Shown here piece after piece: positions 12,716 to 24,866 of a stretch of DNA of 64,000 bases. The stretch spans positions 17,095,745 to 17,159,744 of the forward strand of contig CM068322.1 in NCBI GenBank assembly GCA_034766995.1, read 5' to 3'. Within the stretch, counting starts at the first letter, position 1, and every line of letters starts with the position of its first letter. Source of the stretch: Acanthacorydalis orientalis. Lineage: Eukaryota > Arthropoda > Insecta > Megaloptera > Corydalidae. Both the position numbers and the translations under genes were made by a program. The notes under the pieces were generated by a model. It had not been told where the DNA came from and searched no databases. It was given only the letters and a program-made list of their open reading frames with translations.

Positions 12716-13490
12716 CATACAAAAATACTATTAAAATAATGTTTTAATTTGATAAATAACATTTTAAGATAGAAAAATATTCATTATGAAACACATTGTA
12801 TGTTTTTTTAACACTTTCCAAGAGTTATCTGCAACGTCCACTGGGCAAATTCCCAATAGACAGACCAACTGACGTCAATCCAGACGCTCAATACACAAAC
12901 GTCATAAATAATATGATACTAGCCTATGATGTTATTCTTCTGAGAAATATAAAGCGAATTTGTCCAAGGTGATTAGATATAATCGTACATCTAACTAAAA
13001 TTAATGTTTTTTTTTTAAGATGATTTTGACCGTATTTCGCAACCAGTTGAACTTCTCTAATGCCATTTTGTATTTTAAACAGCATTTTATGAACTTAATC
13101 AAAAATTCATTCTCTAATGAAACGTTAAATAAATGATTTATTTTTCTTTTTATGAATTTAAATAACGCAATTTTTAAAACTTTCGGATTCTTAAAGATTA
13201 AATTTAATATTTAATTAAAAACGTATTTCAATTCGATCATTTTTCTAAAAAAATAAATATTAAATTAATTTGTTATAATATATTTAGCTAATTATTTTGA
13301 TGAAATATTAGACTTTAATTAAATGTTGTAAAAATCTTAAGTGAATTTTATATAATGAAAAAGTTTACTGACATTAAAAATGAACAAAGAAATTAAAAAT
13401 AACTAAAGAAATAATTTTATTTTCTAACTTGAATGAGACAAATAACGGAAAATTCCGCGCTTATTATAAACCGCTATAATTATAGATGTA
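12481..13490. other. Gene-free spacer with TA arrays
   Basis: No gene recognised. TA arrays run at 12614-12664 and 12673-12712. A GC-richer patch at about 12820-12960 has no readable frame longer than about 20 codons that I can relate to a family. Confidence 0.6.
12614..12712. repeat. Double (TA)n microsatellite
   Basis: Two TA arrays separated by CTCGTG (12665-12670), about 99 bases in all. Confidence 0.95.
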
Positions 13491-15261
13491 AAAGTACTAT
13501 AATCGCATCAATTTATGCGAGTAATTAATTCTGCGAAAACAACGCGTAAATAGAGCCATAGAAAGCTGTTTAAAATAAAGACCTGTTCCATATTCTCAGA
13601 AATTGAATTTTTCTAAGGTAGAAAAATTTTAACTAGTTTTTTTTAAAAAAAAATATGTCTCTCGCTAGATGAATCTTCTACTATTACGGCTGTTGTCATT
13701 ACAGTTGTAGCTGTTTCTGTTATCGATCTTAATGGCATAAAGAATCTATTCAGAGTCTACTGCTTGCCCGATCCTTTTCTTTCCTCTGAGTTCGTTCGGT
13801 GCGATCAGAGCTTTTCATCCCATGCTGATAGAACCACTTCTTTCGCTATCATGATCTATGCTTTCAATAAAATTAATAGCTTTTTGAATCATAGATATGG
13901 ATTATTTAATGGTCTGGGTTGTAAACAGGTAAGGTACTTCTTTTTCATCATCTCATTGCTCTCCTTTTTCGTTGTTCTCTTCTTGGTTTAATTCAATAAT
14001 AACACTAGTTGTTAATTCAGAATTGTGTGATTTTAAATGTTCTCAATATCATGAGCATTCATTTCACTAAATGCTTCACCTTCTAATCGTTCTCCCAGTT
14101 CCACTTCCACAGCAACCTAGTTGTCAACAGTTTCTAATAAACTGGAATCATCTGTTAATCTGGAAACACAATCTGGCCATATATTTTTCCAGACAGCATT
14201 CATGGTTATACTCTTTGACTCTTTCCATCCTGTTTTAATATTTTCGATGGCAACAGCGATATTGTAATTGCGTTAAAAGTCGCACAATGCTATTTGTTTA
14301 TCCACCTCCAGCTTATCAAACATTTGTTTAAAAGTGTATTTCAGGTAATATTTTTTAAAACTTGCAATTACTCCTTGATCCGTAGGTTGTATTAATTCAG
14401 TTGTGTTAAGTGCCATGAACATTACTTTTACATTAGGATTTAACTGATCAAGATTTATTGGATGGCTAGGTTCATTATCTTATATCAACAGGATTTTAAA
14501 AAGAATTTGTTTCAAACTAGCCTTTGCTGGCAACGAAAGATAATGATTTTTCTTTATCTCCTTCTTCATTCTCCTTCATTTTGCTCGTCATCATTTTCTT
14601 TTTTCAATTGATTAAAAATTGACAGCCTCATTTTGTATGATGCGTGTATCAATACCAATGTACTTCTTGTTCTTGTCTTCTATCCACTGAATTAATAAAT
14701 TTTCCATTTTTACCATAATAGTATTTTATATTTATTTCACTATTTTGGAACTTGTTGGTATGGCTTCTTTCATTGTCATAATAGCCAGCGCATTTTTTTA
14801 ATCGTGCGAATTGTAGACTCATTAATATTGTACAACCGAGCAACATTATTAATTTTTTCACTTTTTCTAACGTCTGGATAATTTTTGAATTAACTTTTAA
14901 ACTTATCTAGGTTCTTGTCTTTTTCTTAATCATTTTATTTAATGTACACCTTGTTGATGTCATTATTTATTAATTTAGCACGCATCTACGGTTTATCATT
15001 CACAACCTCCACACATTTTTACTATTTATTTATTTTTACCACGCTACATATGTTTACTACAAAATTTGAAATAAAATTACTGAATAAATTAAATTGGAGT
15101 ATTGTCGAATTTGTATAATTACAATATGTATACAGTATGATAAATGTATGCATTATGGTGACATTTGATGTCTAGTTGATTATTTAAAATTTAAATTTTT
15201 CTTCGATCGCGTTCAAGTGAATTCGCGTAAATGGAGACCGCAAAAAGGATTATAGTACTTT
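13491..15261 (-). mobile_element. Tigger/pogo-like transposon relic
   Basis: The element is about 1.77 kb and bounded by a perfect 14-base inverted repeat: AAAGTACTATAATC at 13491-13504 and GATTATAGTACTTT at 15248-15261. The minus strand carries a decayed pogo/Tigger transposase. At about 14860-14650 lies a segment like the N-terminal helix-turn-helix (KKLIMLLGCTILMSLQFARL). From about 14500 to 14280 an open stretch matches the catalytic core: DNEPSHPINLDQLNPNVKV, then FMALNTTELIQPTDQGVIAS, then KKYYLKYTFKQMFD. The family normally has DNAPGHP and PPNTTS at these points. Stops and frameshifts elsewhere show it is dead. Sequence inside the left end is GC-richer, as in Tigger terminal regions. 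No clear TA duplication remains. Confidence 0.8.
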
Positions 15262-16065
15262 GATTAATGTTAAATTATCTTTAAAGCATACTTGATTCAT
15301 AATCTAGCTTATCTAATGCATGCTATTATATCTAATGCTTATATAACAGCATATCTAATGTTTATTCATAATCTAGCTTATTCCTATTTAACATCAATTA
15401 ATTCATTACATATAATCGAAAGTTGATAATAAAATAAAATGACGTTTATCGATAACAATAAATTTATATTTTCGTACTAAAATGATCTTGAATATGTTTA
15501 AAAATCACAATTCATTTGTATTTATATACGTTTACAATTGTTTTTTTAATTTGAAATCATTCCATCATCTGATGATTGGATCGCCATCTTTGTTTTCGTA
15601 TATTTCTTAAAACAGAATGTTTACAGTTTTCTCATTAACACACTATAGAAATACGCATAAGCGACAATCGAGAATAATCGATAATTAATTATTGAACATT
15701 TTTAATCAGACTGTTTTTATAGCTTAGGAAGTAAAAAAATCGTTCATAAAAGCAATTAACTTCAATACCAAAAAATATAATAGGACTCTTCTGAAAATGG
15801 CGATTATAAAATAATTATACTTGCAGGACACGATAGACTCATTTGATGTTTCTAACAAAATAAATGCGGCTATTTGGGAACAAATGTACAAGAACTCCTC
15901 TTAATGCGCGAAAACTAATTTATACAATCTTTCAATGTCTACGCACGTCTAAAATGTAATAAATTGATTTGAACCTAATGGCAAGTAAATGTTAGTTGTG
16001 GCATTAAAAAAGTACGATTGACCGAACCTATCCCTACATGTTGTTATAATGAACAAGGTGTTTAG

Positions 16066-16188
16066 ACAAATACTTTTCGTAGCAGGAGAATGAAGGTAGC
16101 AAAACTAGGTCAGTGCGTTCGCTGTCTGACGCTTTACGCGGACGCCACAGCACGTACGCGAACGTGTGTCTGATGGAAAAGTATTTGT
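16066..16188. mobile_element. Foldback islet, possible small MITE
   Basis: ACAAATACTTTTC (16066-16078) is perfectly inverted at 16176-16188. Nested inside is a second imperfect inverted match around GCGTTCGC (16108-16115) and GCGAACG (16158-16164). The interior is CpG-rich, unlike the flanks. No coding capacity. It is about 123 bases long, consistent with a MITE or a structured regulatory element. Confidence 0.45.
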
Positions 16189-16659
16189 GTTTTTACTCGT
16201 ATCGCGAAAAGTGCTCTTTTTCTAATCTTTCAAAATGATAACAAATACAATTACATATGTATATAGTTTTAGTTACACTGACTATCGATAGACTAATTAC
16301 TTGTAAGACGAACCTTACACCGCAGATTGAGAATTTTTTAAATATTTTTTAACAAAGATTCTAAGAAACGTTTTAATATATTTCAACGAGCGAATCATAT
16401 TTGATCATAAAAAATGAATTGACCGTATTAGTTTATGTTAATTAAATATACATAAAGTTTTTTTTTTTAATTAGAAAAATAGAGAAAGTCCATTATGCAT
16501 AAGCGAATATGTTTAAAGTGCTTTAAATGGAAATTGTTAAACTGTAAAAAAATTGTTACATATCTCCCAAAAATGCTATTCTAGATTTATTGTAGGGGGT
16601 TTTGTAAAATATAATCAATAACCCACTACCTTATAATATCGAATTAGATTCGTGATGTA

Positions 16660-16775
16660 CGGATTTCGGGCCAAGCATGAGAAACACGAGTGAGACTCTT
16701 GCTACTAATTACGGGCCAAACCTGACAAACACGAGTCGGACTAGTGGTTCATCTGTTACGGGTTCACTTGTATCA
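16660..16775. repeat. Degenerate tandem repeat, period about 45
   Basis: CGGGCCAAGCATGAGAAACA (from 16667) recurs as CGGGCCAAACCTGACAAACA (from 16712), each followed by CGAGT and a GACT word. A weaker third unit begins at ACGGGTTCA (about 16758). GC content is above the flanks. The origin is unknown. Confidence 0.6.
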
Positions 16776-17039
16776 TTTTTAGCGTACATTTTATATTCTC
16801 TGTCACGGACAAGCTTATAAACTATATTTCTCGTGATCCCGTACTTTCTTTTCAGTCTCTTAAATTACATTTATAAAAATCCCCTACATAATGTTTAAAA
16901 AAGAAAACTTAATATGAAAATTTTCTATTATACTGTTGTTTGTTTCGTTATATTATATTATAGTTTATAAAAAAAAAGATATATCCTTAAAACAGTAATC
17001 ACATTTGACGTTTTATAAAAGAATTAAGTCTATGAAAAT

Positions 17040-17190
17040 CTCTCATTATCGTGCCGTCGGCTTCTACACGATCGACCAAGGGAGATCAAGCATATGGCCA
17101 GGTGCTTTTTGTCCCATCACTCCAGCGAATTTTGGCTTGACTACGGCAACGCGCTGTCGCGAATTAAATCACAAGGCAAGGGAATAAGTA
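17040..17190. other. GC-richer islet, unidentified
   Basis: About 150 bases with many CpGs between AT-rich flanks. The plus strand has a 60-codon open frame (17005-17187) with no family resemblance I can name. It could be a transcribed leader exon, part of an old retroelement, or a structural RNA remnant. I checked by eye against U1, U2, U4, U5, U6 and 5S rRNA and saw no match. Confidence 0.4.
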
Positions 17191-19754
17191 ACAATAATCT
17201 AGTCAGTTGTCTACATTTATATAGATATGCAATTAACAACACGCTGATTTATTTACAATATTTCAGACCATAGTGAATAGCATTATTAAATTATTATTAA
17301 TAGTATTATTAAATGAGTAAAAACGAAGTGACAAATATAAAGATGGAGAACGATACTAAAATTGTAATATTTTGAAATTTATAATAATTCTATTTTTTAC
17401 TGTAGAATAATTACAATACCTGATTTATCCATGACGTACTTTTGTAATTCTAAGAAAGTTAATAATGAGACTTTCCCGTTTAGTTGCCACACTTCTTTGC
17501 TTACACTTACTACATTTTATTAGTTTTCGATTTTACAACAGTATATGTTTGCTGCAAATCGAGAATGTACCTAATATAATTAATTTTTTTTACATAATCA
17601 TTTTATTCCTACAATCCTTTTAATTTTCATAGCATTTAATAAAAGCACATCGTACATTTCATGTCGAACGTTTTTGTGATCTTCCTCAATAACTATCACT
17701 GTCATGTATATAATTTTCAAGTTATCTACATTTTACATAGACAGTACTTGATGTGTTAACAATGATCACATAATTATTTTAGAGAAAAAAAAAACAACAA
17801 AATAACAACCAGTTGTACAAAACATTAAATAAATATTTTTTATTTAATTAATTTTCGTGTGCCATAGAAATTTAGTATGTTTATAATTCATTATTACCAC
17901 TTTAAATACAACGATGACCATTTCTGAAACCCATCTGTACACCAATTATCTTAATATTTGGTGTATTTGGAATGGAAATTATTTAGAAAAATATTTTTTT
18001 TCATAACTTCTTCGTCGTTTAAATTCTAAGAAAAAGGATGAATGTAATTATCAAGCTATATTGATATATAATAAAATAAATTGTTATTAGATCTTGAATA
18101 GTAATATATACAAATAGAACATTTTTGAATAAGAAAAAGAAACTTGTGCATTGAATTAAACAAACTGAACAGTAAATTGGCTCATTTTTACATGTCTCAA
18201 AATATGTTGATTTTGTTTTTATTATTATTTCGGTAATCATTTTGATTTTTTTTTAACAATTGATACAAACATATCTTATTTTTCATCCCGGTGTTTCGTT
18301 CTATCTCCAATTAGCCACAATCACTGTACTATGTAGTTTTTAAACTACTTGTATTTTACATGGGCAGTGCTTATCTTGTTAATTAAGACACATTCTCACC
18401 TTATGATTAATATTATGTAAAGTATAACAAATTAATTATCTCAATTAACTTTCAATATAAAATGAAAAGTACGACTAAATTTTTATTATAATTAAGGATT
18501 TTTTATTCATAAATTTAAAAAATAAGAAAATTACGTAATTTAGAAGTATTAAACATATTTTTTAAATGATATCGCTTGTCTTCACATAATTAATGTATAT
18601 ATATATATATATATATATATAATTCGTATATTAATTTTTAAACAAAAAATATCCATAATATTTATATAAAACTTAATGTATCAATTAAAAACAATTCAGT
18701 TTTAACGAAGAACAGTCATAATTAAACTTGTATCTTATATTTTATATTCAAAAGAGGATTTATTTCTCAATTTACATATTTTCTACTTGTTCTATTTTTA
18801 GTTATACGTACTGTTTATACAAATTATTTTACATTTGATACACTAAAAATTTGATAATGTCAATAATTACATCAAAAATTGTGGTATATAGAGTATTCAT
18901 GTAAATGAATTTCGCCAGTGCAAACCCATTTATTTTATACCAACTATTCCCCATCATCCCTCACACGGGAGATAAACTACGATAAAAAGATTATAACAAG
19001 AAGATTCTCCCAATAAACCGACAGAATATTCAGTAATAATTTATTTTTTTATCTTTCAATCCATGCGTCACAGTTTCTAAAAAAAATTATTAACGATCCA
19101 TTGGGATTCCACAATGACAGCGAATGTTATAGACTATAATTTTGATTTTTTATAGAGTAAAATAAATGTTGTTGTTTTTTTCAATAATCGAATGATCACA
19201 AAAACAGTTTTCATACTGGCTAAATTAATTTGTGAAATCGAAGGATCATTTTATAATATTTTATAAAAGATATCATAATTAAATGAAACGAAATTGAAGT
19301 ATCACAGGTATTGCTATCGGGACGGAAATATTGATAAAATTTAATAATACCTTGATACTGGTTGCAATTTTTTAATGATATAATATTTCGGTTTGCATAT
19401 ATATTTACATATAAAATTGACATAAATGAAAACATTGTTTTTTAAGATGAATATTATTCCTTGCATACAAGGCTTGTAGCTGGGTTTTGATTGAAAAATT
19501 TAATTAAAATTCGAGTAATCATGCACTTTATGTAGAGAAATTGAAAACGACACTCAGTATTCGATTATGCAAGGACTGGATCTGAAAAAAAATAAATTCT
19601 TCCAAACTTCTCTAAGTCTTTAGGTTCGGAAAACTTAAGATTTGTCTCTTTCTGTTCCAACCATTCTTATTAATATGTTTTAGTAATTTACAAAAAAATG
19701 ATTAATCATAAAACATCACTAAAAAACTATTACTTTTCTCCATATCAAATTTTG

Positions 19755-19818
<64 letters not shown>
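19755..19818. repeat. (TA)n microsatellite
   Basis: About 64 bases of uninterrupted TA repeats. Confidence 0.95.
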
Positions 19819-19822
<4 letters not shown>

Positions 19823-19954
19823 TGTATAAAACATGTATATCCGTTGTTGAAAAATAGTAGTTTTTTTAAACTGCTGTACTAAATTTACATTCACACACGA
19901 TTTTATTATATTGATTTCATAGGTAAATATATATATATATATATATATACACAC

Positions 19955-20115
19955 GATAGAAACGTCATGGTTTTACCCATGCTTCGATTAGACATTCTAC
20001 GATCTGACGTCATGACCGCGACAGCAACCCGCGTTCTCCGCGACGTCGCCCTGTCCTGAATAAATGTAGGTTGCGTATCGACCCAATGCTGTAGTCATTG
20101 CGACGCCGAATTATT
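19955..20115. other. CpG-rich islet, possible solo-LTR remnant
   Basis: A sharply bounded CpG-rich block. It contains an AATAAA (20059-20064) followed by a GC-richer tract ending near ATTATTCGTTCCATACG, an arrangement reminiscent of the R-U5 end of a retrotransposon LTR. No second LTR, primer-binding site or coding region is seen. It could equally be an untranslated leader exon or promoter. Confidence 0.3.
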
Positions 20116-20194
20116 CGTTCCATACGTTTTATACATCATATGAAAAGTTACTATTGAAAGACATAATAGAATCCTGACCATTATTGTTAGTCAA

Positions 20195-20198
<4 letters not shown>

Positions 20199-20257
<59 letters not shown>

Positions 20258-20425
20258 TATATACTGTATTTGTATGTGTATGTATGTATGTATTTGTATG
20301 TGTATGTATTTGTATGTGTATGTGTATGTATTTGTATGTGTATGTATGTATTTGTATGTATGTATGTATATGTATGTATGTATATGTATGTATGTATATG
20401 TATATTAATATGTATGTACAATGTG
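20199..20425. repeat. (TA)n followed by a TATG/TTTG minisatellite
   Basis: About 54 bases of TA repeats pass into a roughly 170-base block built from GTATGTAT and TTGTATGTGT words. The block directly abuts the left end of the mariner at 20433. Confidence 0.9.
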
Positions 20426-20432
20426 TATATGT

Positions 20433-21336
20433 ACGAGGTCAGACAATTAAGTAATGCGACAAAATTCAAAAATCGAGTATATTTAAAAGTTAAGGTACAT
20501 CGCTGCGATCCCCTTCAAAGTAGTCCCCTCCCGCATCTATACACTTATTCCAGCGAGTTTTCCAGTTTTCGTAACAATTCTGGAACACTTCTTGTGGGAC
20601 CTCTCCGAGTACCCTCGTCACAGATTCTTGGATATCTTCAACGGAGTCAAAATGTCGACCTTTGACGAATTTTTTCATATGGGGGAATAGGAAAAAGTCG
20701 CAGGGTGACATGTCCGGTGAATAGGGCGGTTGTGGTAACGTTGCGATGCCTTTAGACGCCAAAAACTGAGAGACACTGAACGCACTGTGACAGGGAGCAT
20801 TGTCGTGATGCAGAACCCAAGTCTTCGCGATCTCTGGACGCACTCTGAGCACCCTTTTTCGTAATTTTTCGAGCACATTACGGTTTGTTCAGGTGGTACG
20901 AACTCTTTGTGAACCACCCCTTTGCTGTCGAAGAAGCAAATCAACATGGTTTTCACTTTGGACTTGCTCATTCTCGCCTTCTTTGGCCTTGGTGCTCCAG
21001 GGGACAGCCACTGTTGGCTTTGTCGTTTAGTTTCGGGGTCATATTGAAAGAACCAACTTTCATCACCAGTAATAACTCGATCGAGAAGAGTAGGATCACT
21101 TTCAACCTGCTCGAGACAATCTTGAGCGATGTTCATTCGGTGACATTCGTGACATGCACTACTCGCGCGTTGTTATAAAACACTAAACAGCTGGCGAAGA
21201 AATGATCGTACGAGGGTGGTCAAGGTCTCAATCGAGAGAGTAGGGATCTGCTATTACGGTGGCGGAGTTACAGGTTCGCAGTGTTACCACAGGCCGAGAA
21301 AAAAATCGGTCGCATTACTTAATTGTCTGACCTCGT
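20433..21336 (-). mobile_element. Mariner with near-intact catalytic domain and perfect TIRs
   Basis: About 904 bases, bounded by 28-base perfect terminal inverted repeats that begin ACGAGGTCAGACAATTAAGT. The minus strand encodes most of a mariner transposase. One frame (from 21136) has ITGDESWFFQYDPET, the first catalytic Asp region, and FVPPEQTV. The next frame (from about 20876) has HHDNAPCH and YSPDMSPCDFFLFP, the second and third Asp of the DD34D triad, then runs to the C-terminus, with the stop near 20490. The two frames meet at about 20878, where roughly 20-25 bases appear lost. The N-terminal DNA-binding half is absent, replaced by about 150 bases of terminal region. It cannot be autonomous, yet the identical ends suggest recent movement. 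It lies upstream of the first visible ATPase beta exon. Confidence 0.9.
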
Positions 21337-21337
21337 G

Positions 21338-21353
21338 TATATATATATATATA

Positions 21354-21384
<31 letters not shown>

Positions 21385-21447
21385 GTGTATATATATGTGT
21401 GTATATATATGTATATATATATATATATATGTGTGTGTGTATATATG
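21338..21447. repeat. Compound TA/TG microsatellite
   Basis: TA arrays interrupted by GTGT words, directly abutting the right end of the mariner at 21336 and ending about 80 bases before the ATPase beta exon at 21526. Confidence 0.9.
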
Positions 21448-21525
21448 TGGGTACTAAATTTAATAATTTAAATGTTATTTTATAATTTTGTGAATATTTT
21501 TAACTATTTATATCTATCTTTTCAG

Positions 21526-23050
21526 CAAAAATTCTTTTATTCTACGTACTTTTCTATTTGGGTTTATCTGGATTCTTTGCTGCTATGTTAGCTGTTTTTT
21601 ATCAAACGTTAGATGATCGAATGCCAAAATGGCAATTAGAAAGGTCTTTAATTGGAGCTAATCCAGGTAAGTGATTATCTTATTCCATTTCTACATAATT
21701 AGAAGGAAGTAATTAAATTTCAATACTATTTTAATTCTAGGCCTAGGGTTTCGGCCTATGCCCCCAGACAGTAATGTTGAAAGTACATTGATTTGGTACA
21801 AAGCAAATGATGAAAAAAATTATATATATTGGGTTGATGAAATTGAAAGTTTCTTGACCAGTAAGTTTTTTTAAAAAAATATAATAATTCAATTTAAAAA
21901 ATATCGATTTCTCATTTTTTAGCATACAAGTCTCCCTCCATGTCAGCAGCGGCTAATGATAATAAGAAAGAATGCAAATATGATTCTCCTCCATCAAATA
22001 GTGAAACATGTGTAGTAGACGTTGACACCTGGAAGCCTTGTACATCAGATTACAAATATAATTACCCCAATTTTGCACCGTGTATATTTTTAAAACTTAA
22101 TAAGGTATTATGTCAAAATTAAAATAGAATTATTTGAAAATATATAGTATCATTTTCTAATAAAACCATAAAATGTAAGCTATTTGAATCCATTCAAAAA
22201 CATTTATATTTCAAAGAAATTTACAAATTATATTCATTTCAATAGTTTTTACTGAAATTTGTTTCTTACTATATAGGGATCTTTCTCGAAAATTTGAAAT
22301 AGTATTTTTTATTTGTTTAATATACACATTTCAAGTCCCAGTAATATTTTTTTATTAATTGTATTAGAGATGATTTTGTATTAAAAATTAACACATATAA
22401 AAAAGGTAATGATTTTAATTCTAATAATGTTCTAACATAATCAGATTAATTTCCGTACCATATACTGATTTAATTTACACTAATTATAACTTTATATAAT
22501 GTAAAATTTATAAAACATTTTGTCATTTTTCAAGATATTTGGATGGGAACCAAATTATTACAACGATTCAGAAAGTTTACCAGATAACATGCCAGATGAG
22601 CTTAAGGAATATATTCAGACCGAAAAAAAAAAAATTGAAGTGAGTATAAAAAAGTTTGTTGAATAGATAATTTAATATCTTATACAATGATTTTGTTTTA
22701 GCTAAATACTGTTTGGGTAAGCTGTGAAGGGGAAAATCCAGCTGACATAGAAAATATCGGTTCCATTCAGTACATTCCAAAACGAGGATTTCCAGGTTAT
22801 TTCTTCCCATTTAAAAACATAGATGGTTACTTAAGTCCTCTGGTAGCTGTACTTTTTGAAAATCCTAAACGTAAGTTAATCAGTTTCACAAATGAAAACA
22901 TAAAGTAAAAAAACCTCATATGATTTTTTTATGTATTTATTTTTAGGTGGTGTGTTAATTAACATCGAATGTAAGGCTTGGGCACATAATATCATTCATG
23001 ACCGTGTTGATCGGCGTGGATCTGTACATTTTGAACTTATGGTGGACTAA
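21526..23050 (+). CDS. Na+/K+-ATPase subunit beta, copy A (5' exon not in view)
   Basis: The beta subunit is a type II membrane glycoprotein that chaperones and stabilises the alpha subunit of the sodium pump at the plasma membrane. Exons: 21526-21666, 21741-21860, 21923-22104, 22535-22639, 22702-22870, 22947-23050; 272 residues, open through every junction. The first exon opens in phase 1 with [20 protein letters not shown], the single transmembrane helix. The ectodomain follows with [42 protein letters not shown] and GFPGYFFPF, ending VHFELMVD. Six ectodomain cysteines occur in the spacing of the three family disulfides. The cytoplasmic N-terminus, which in this family usually ends with a GRTxxSW motif before the helix, must come from an upstream exon I could not find; it may lie left of the window. 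It closely resembles insect nervana 2-type subunits. A paralogue with the same intron phases follows at 25687. Confidence 0.95.
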
Positions 23051-24514
23051 AGTATGCGTTGTATTATCTGCATACAACCTCAACTGCCACATGTCACAAT
23101 ATACTCATAAAATCCGTTGAATGTATGGTACTTATAATAATTGATAAAATACAATGTTTTATTTATAAAATATATATTTTTAAGATATCCGTTTGCATAC
23201 ATCTTGCATCATTGTTTGCATTCGTACAATTTTAATTTGTATATTAAAGTAGTTTAATATTTTTTATATACTTTTTAAATAAAACATTGTGAAAAGTGAT
23301 GTATAAATCTTTGTATGGTGAGGTAACGTATGAAAGTAAAATTCATGTAGTATGTGGAAAAGTATGTAAAACTTCAAAAAACAGAAATTTACACAGAGAA
23401 TGAAGTAGTAATTATTTAACTGAATTGTTTAAACTAGTTCAGATAAATAGAATTAAAACTTAAAAAAAATCTTGCTTAAATAATGTTTAAACTGAGCTGT
23501 TACAATTGGAAAAATGGCTGCTCAATGGGTTTTTGCATTTTTTTCAATTTAGGTCATTGATTTGATTGTAAATGGCTTGCAATGTTATAGCCACTAGAAT
23601 CTTGCATATTATAATAATAAAAACAAACATTATGCCTACAAAACAGGCACTGGCACAATACACGACATTATTTATGTAATATAATACAGATGTGAGTTAT
23701 GAAGATTATAAACAAATTTGGCGGTTGTACTAATACATAATGTACTGTGAAGCACATGTTTGTTTAACAGAGATACTTGGTCATTTATGATCTTACAACT
23801 GTGTGATCATTTTTGAGAATATAGTGAGATCCATGCTTTCACACATACACTCTCGATTTGTGATAGGATATGAGTGTGCTTACAAATATTTGATGTTATA
23901 TTTTGTACATAAAAAGAATTATGTTAAAAAATATATATTTATTTGCTTAAATAAAAAATGATTTATATGTACATTTAGAACGAGCTCTAATATATTGAAT
24001 TTAGTGAATGCATTAGGTCTCTTTCTAAAAATAAAAAGTTTTAATTTAAATTTTATTTATTATTAATTTTATTTCATGTATGGAATAAATGTTAAGCACT
24101 GTTAAATGCTACTTTTAAAAGCAAAAACAATGGGAATAAGTAATGCAGATTATTAAAAAAATAAATTGTTATTATTAAAAAATAATAGTAAATACAATTA
24201 AGTGTTATCTGTATCTTCATATAGTTTAGTCTTAAACTTAGGAACTATCCAAAGATATTGTAAAGTACTTAACGAGTCACAAATTTAATGCTACTAGAAA
24301 GTAACTGTTGTATAGTCATTATGGTTGCCCAATAACAAAATTTTAAAAATGTAAAAAAAAATATTTTTTTCAAAAATTTTATTTGATAGTAAAACGACTA
24401 ATGTTAATAAACAATATGGTGTAGATAAAATTTGATTGTTTAAATTTCAAGACAATATTTTGATACTTAATAAATGTTGGGCAGCCCTAATAAATTTTAT
24501 AAAATTATTAATGA

Positions 24515-24640
24515 TGGATGCATCGTGCATATCAAAGAGCTGTGGCTATAATAATGAAGCTGTTGGCGCTCGGCAACAAGCGCTGGTGCCTTCGGTGCTT
24601 GGTCGATGCTGCAGAAGTGTCACCAAAAAATGACAGAGGA
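24515..24640. other. GC-richer islet between the beta genes
   Basis: About 125 bases at roughly half GC in AT-rich surroundings, with a 39-codon ATG-initiated plus-strand frame (MKLLALGNKRWCLRC, ending in TGA near 24674). It does not look like an ATPase beta N-terminus. It could be a promoter or leader exon for copy B, or a transposon scrap. Confidence 0.35.
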
Positions 24641-24768
24641 GTTGATAGATACAAAATTCAATTACATAAGTGACTGATTTATTAACAGAAAATATCAACT
24701 CCTACAGTCACCACATGTTAACCATCATTTCATTAATACTACATGACTATGTATGTATGTGTATTTAT

Positions 24769-24783
24769 ATATATATATATATG

Positions 24784-24861
<78 letters not shown>
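24769..24861. repeat. (TA)n microsatellite
   Basis: About 93 bases of TA repeats with one ATGT interruption near the left end. Confidence 0.95.

Positions 24862-24866
<5 letters not shown>

Larger units (their letters stand above)
15262..20432. other. Gene-free stretch with several unclassified islets
   Basis: No gene recognised over about 5 kb. It holds a foldback islet (16066-16188), a degenerate direct repeat (16660-16775), a GC-richer islet (17040-17190), TA arrays (18597-18620, 19755-19818, 19927-19948, 20199-20252) and a CpG-rich islet (19955-20115). Since the ATPase beta body at 21526 needs an upstream first exon, part of this may be intron, but I found no exon resembling the beta N-terminus. 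Confidence 0.65.

Noticed and set aside
13764..13991. 75-codon plus-strand ORF with a CAG|GTAAGG donor-like site
   Set aside because: Lies inside the Tigger relic on the strand opposite the transposase. The donor has no matching downstream exon that I can see.
16660..16775. CRISPR-like repeat arrangement
   Set aside because: Repeats are tandem and degenerate without unique spacers, and the host is clearly eukaryotic.
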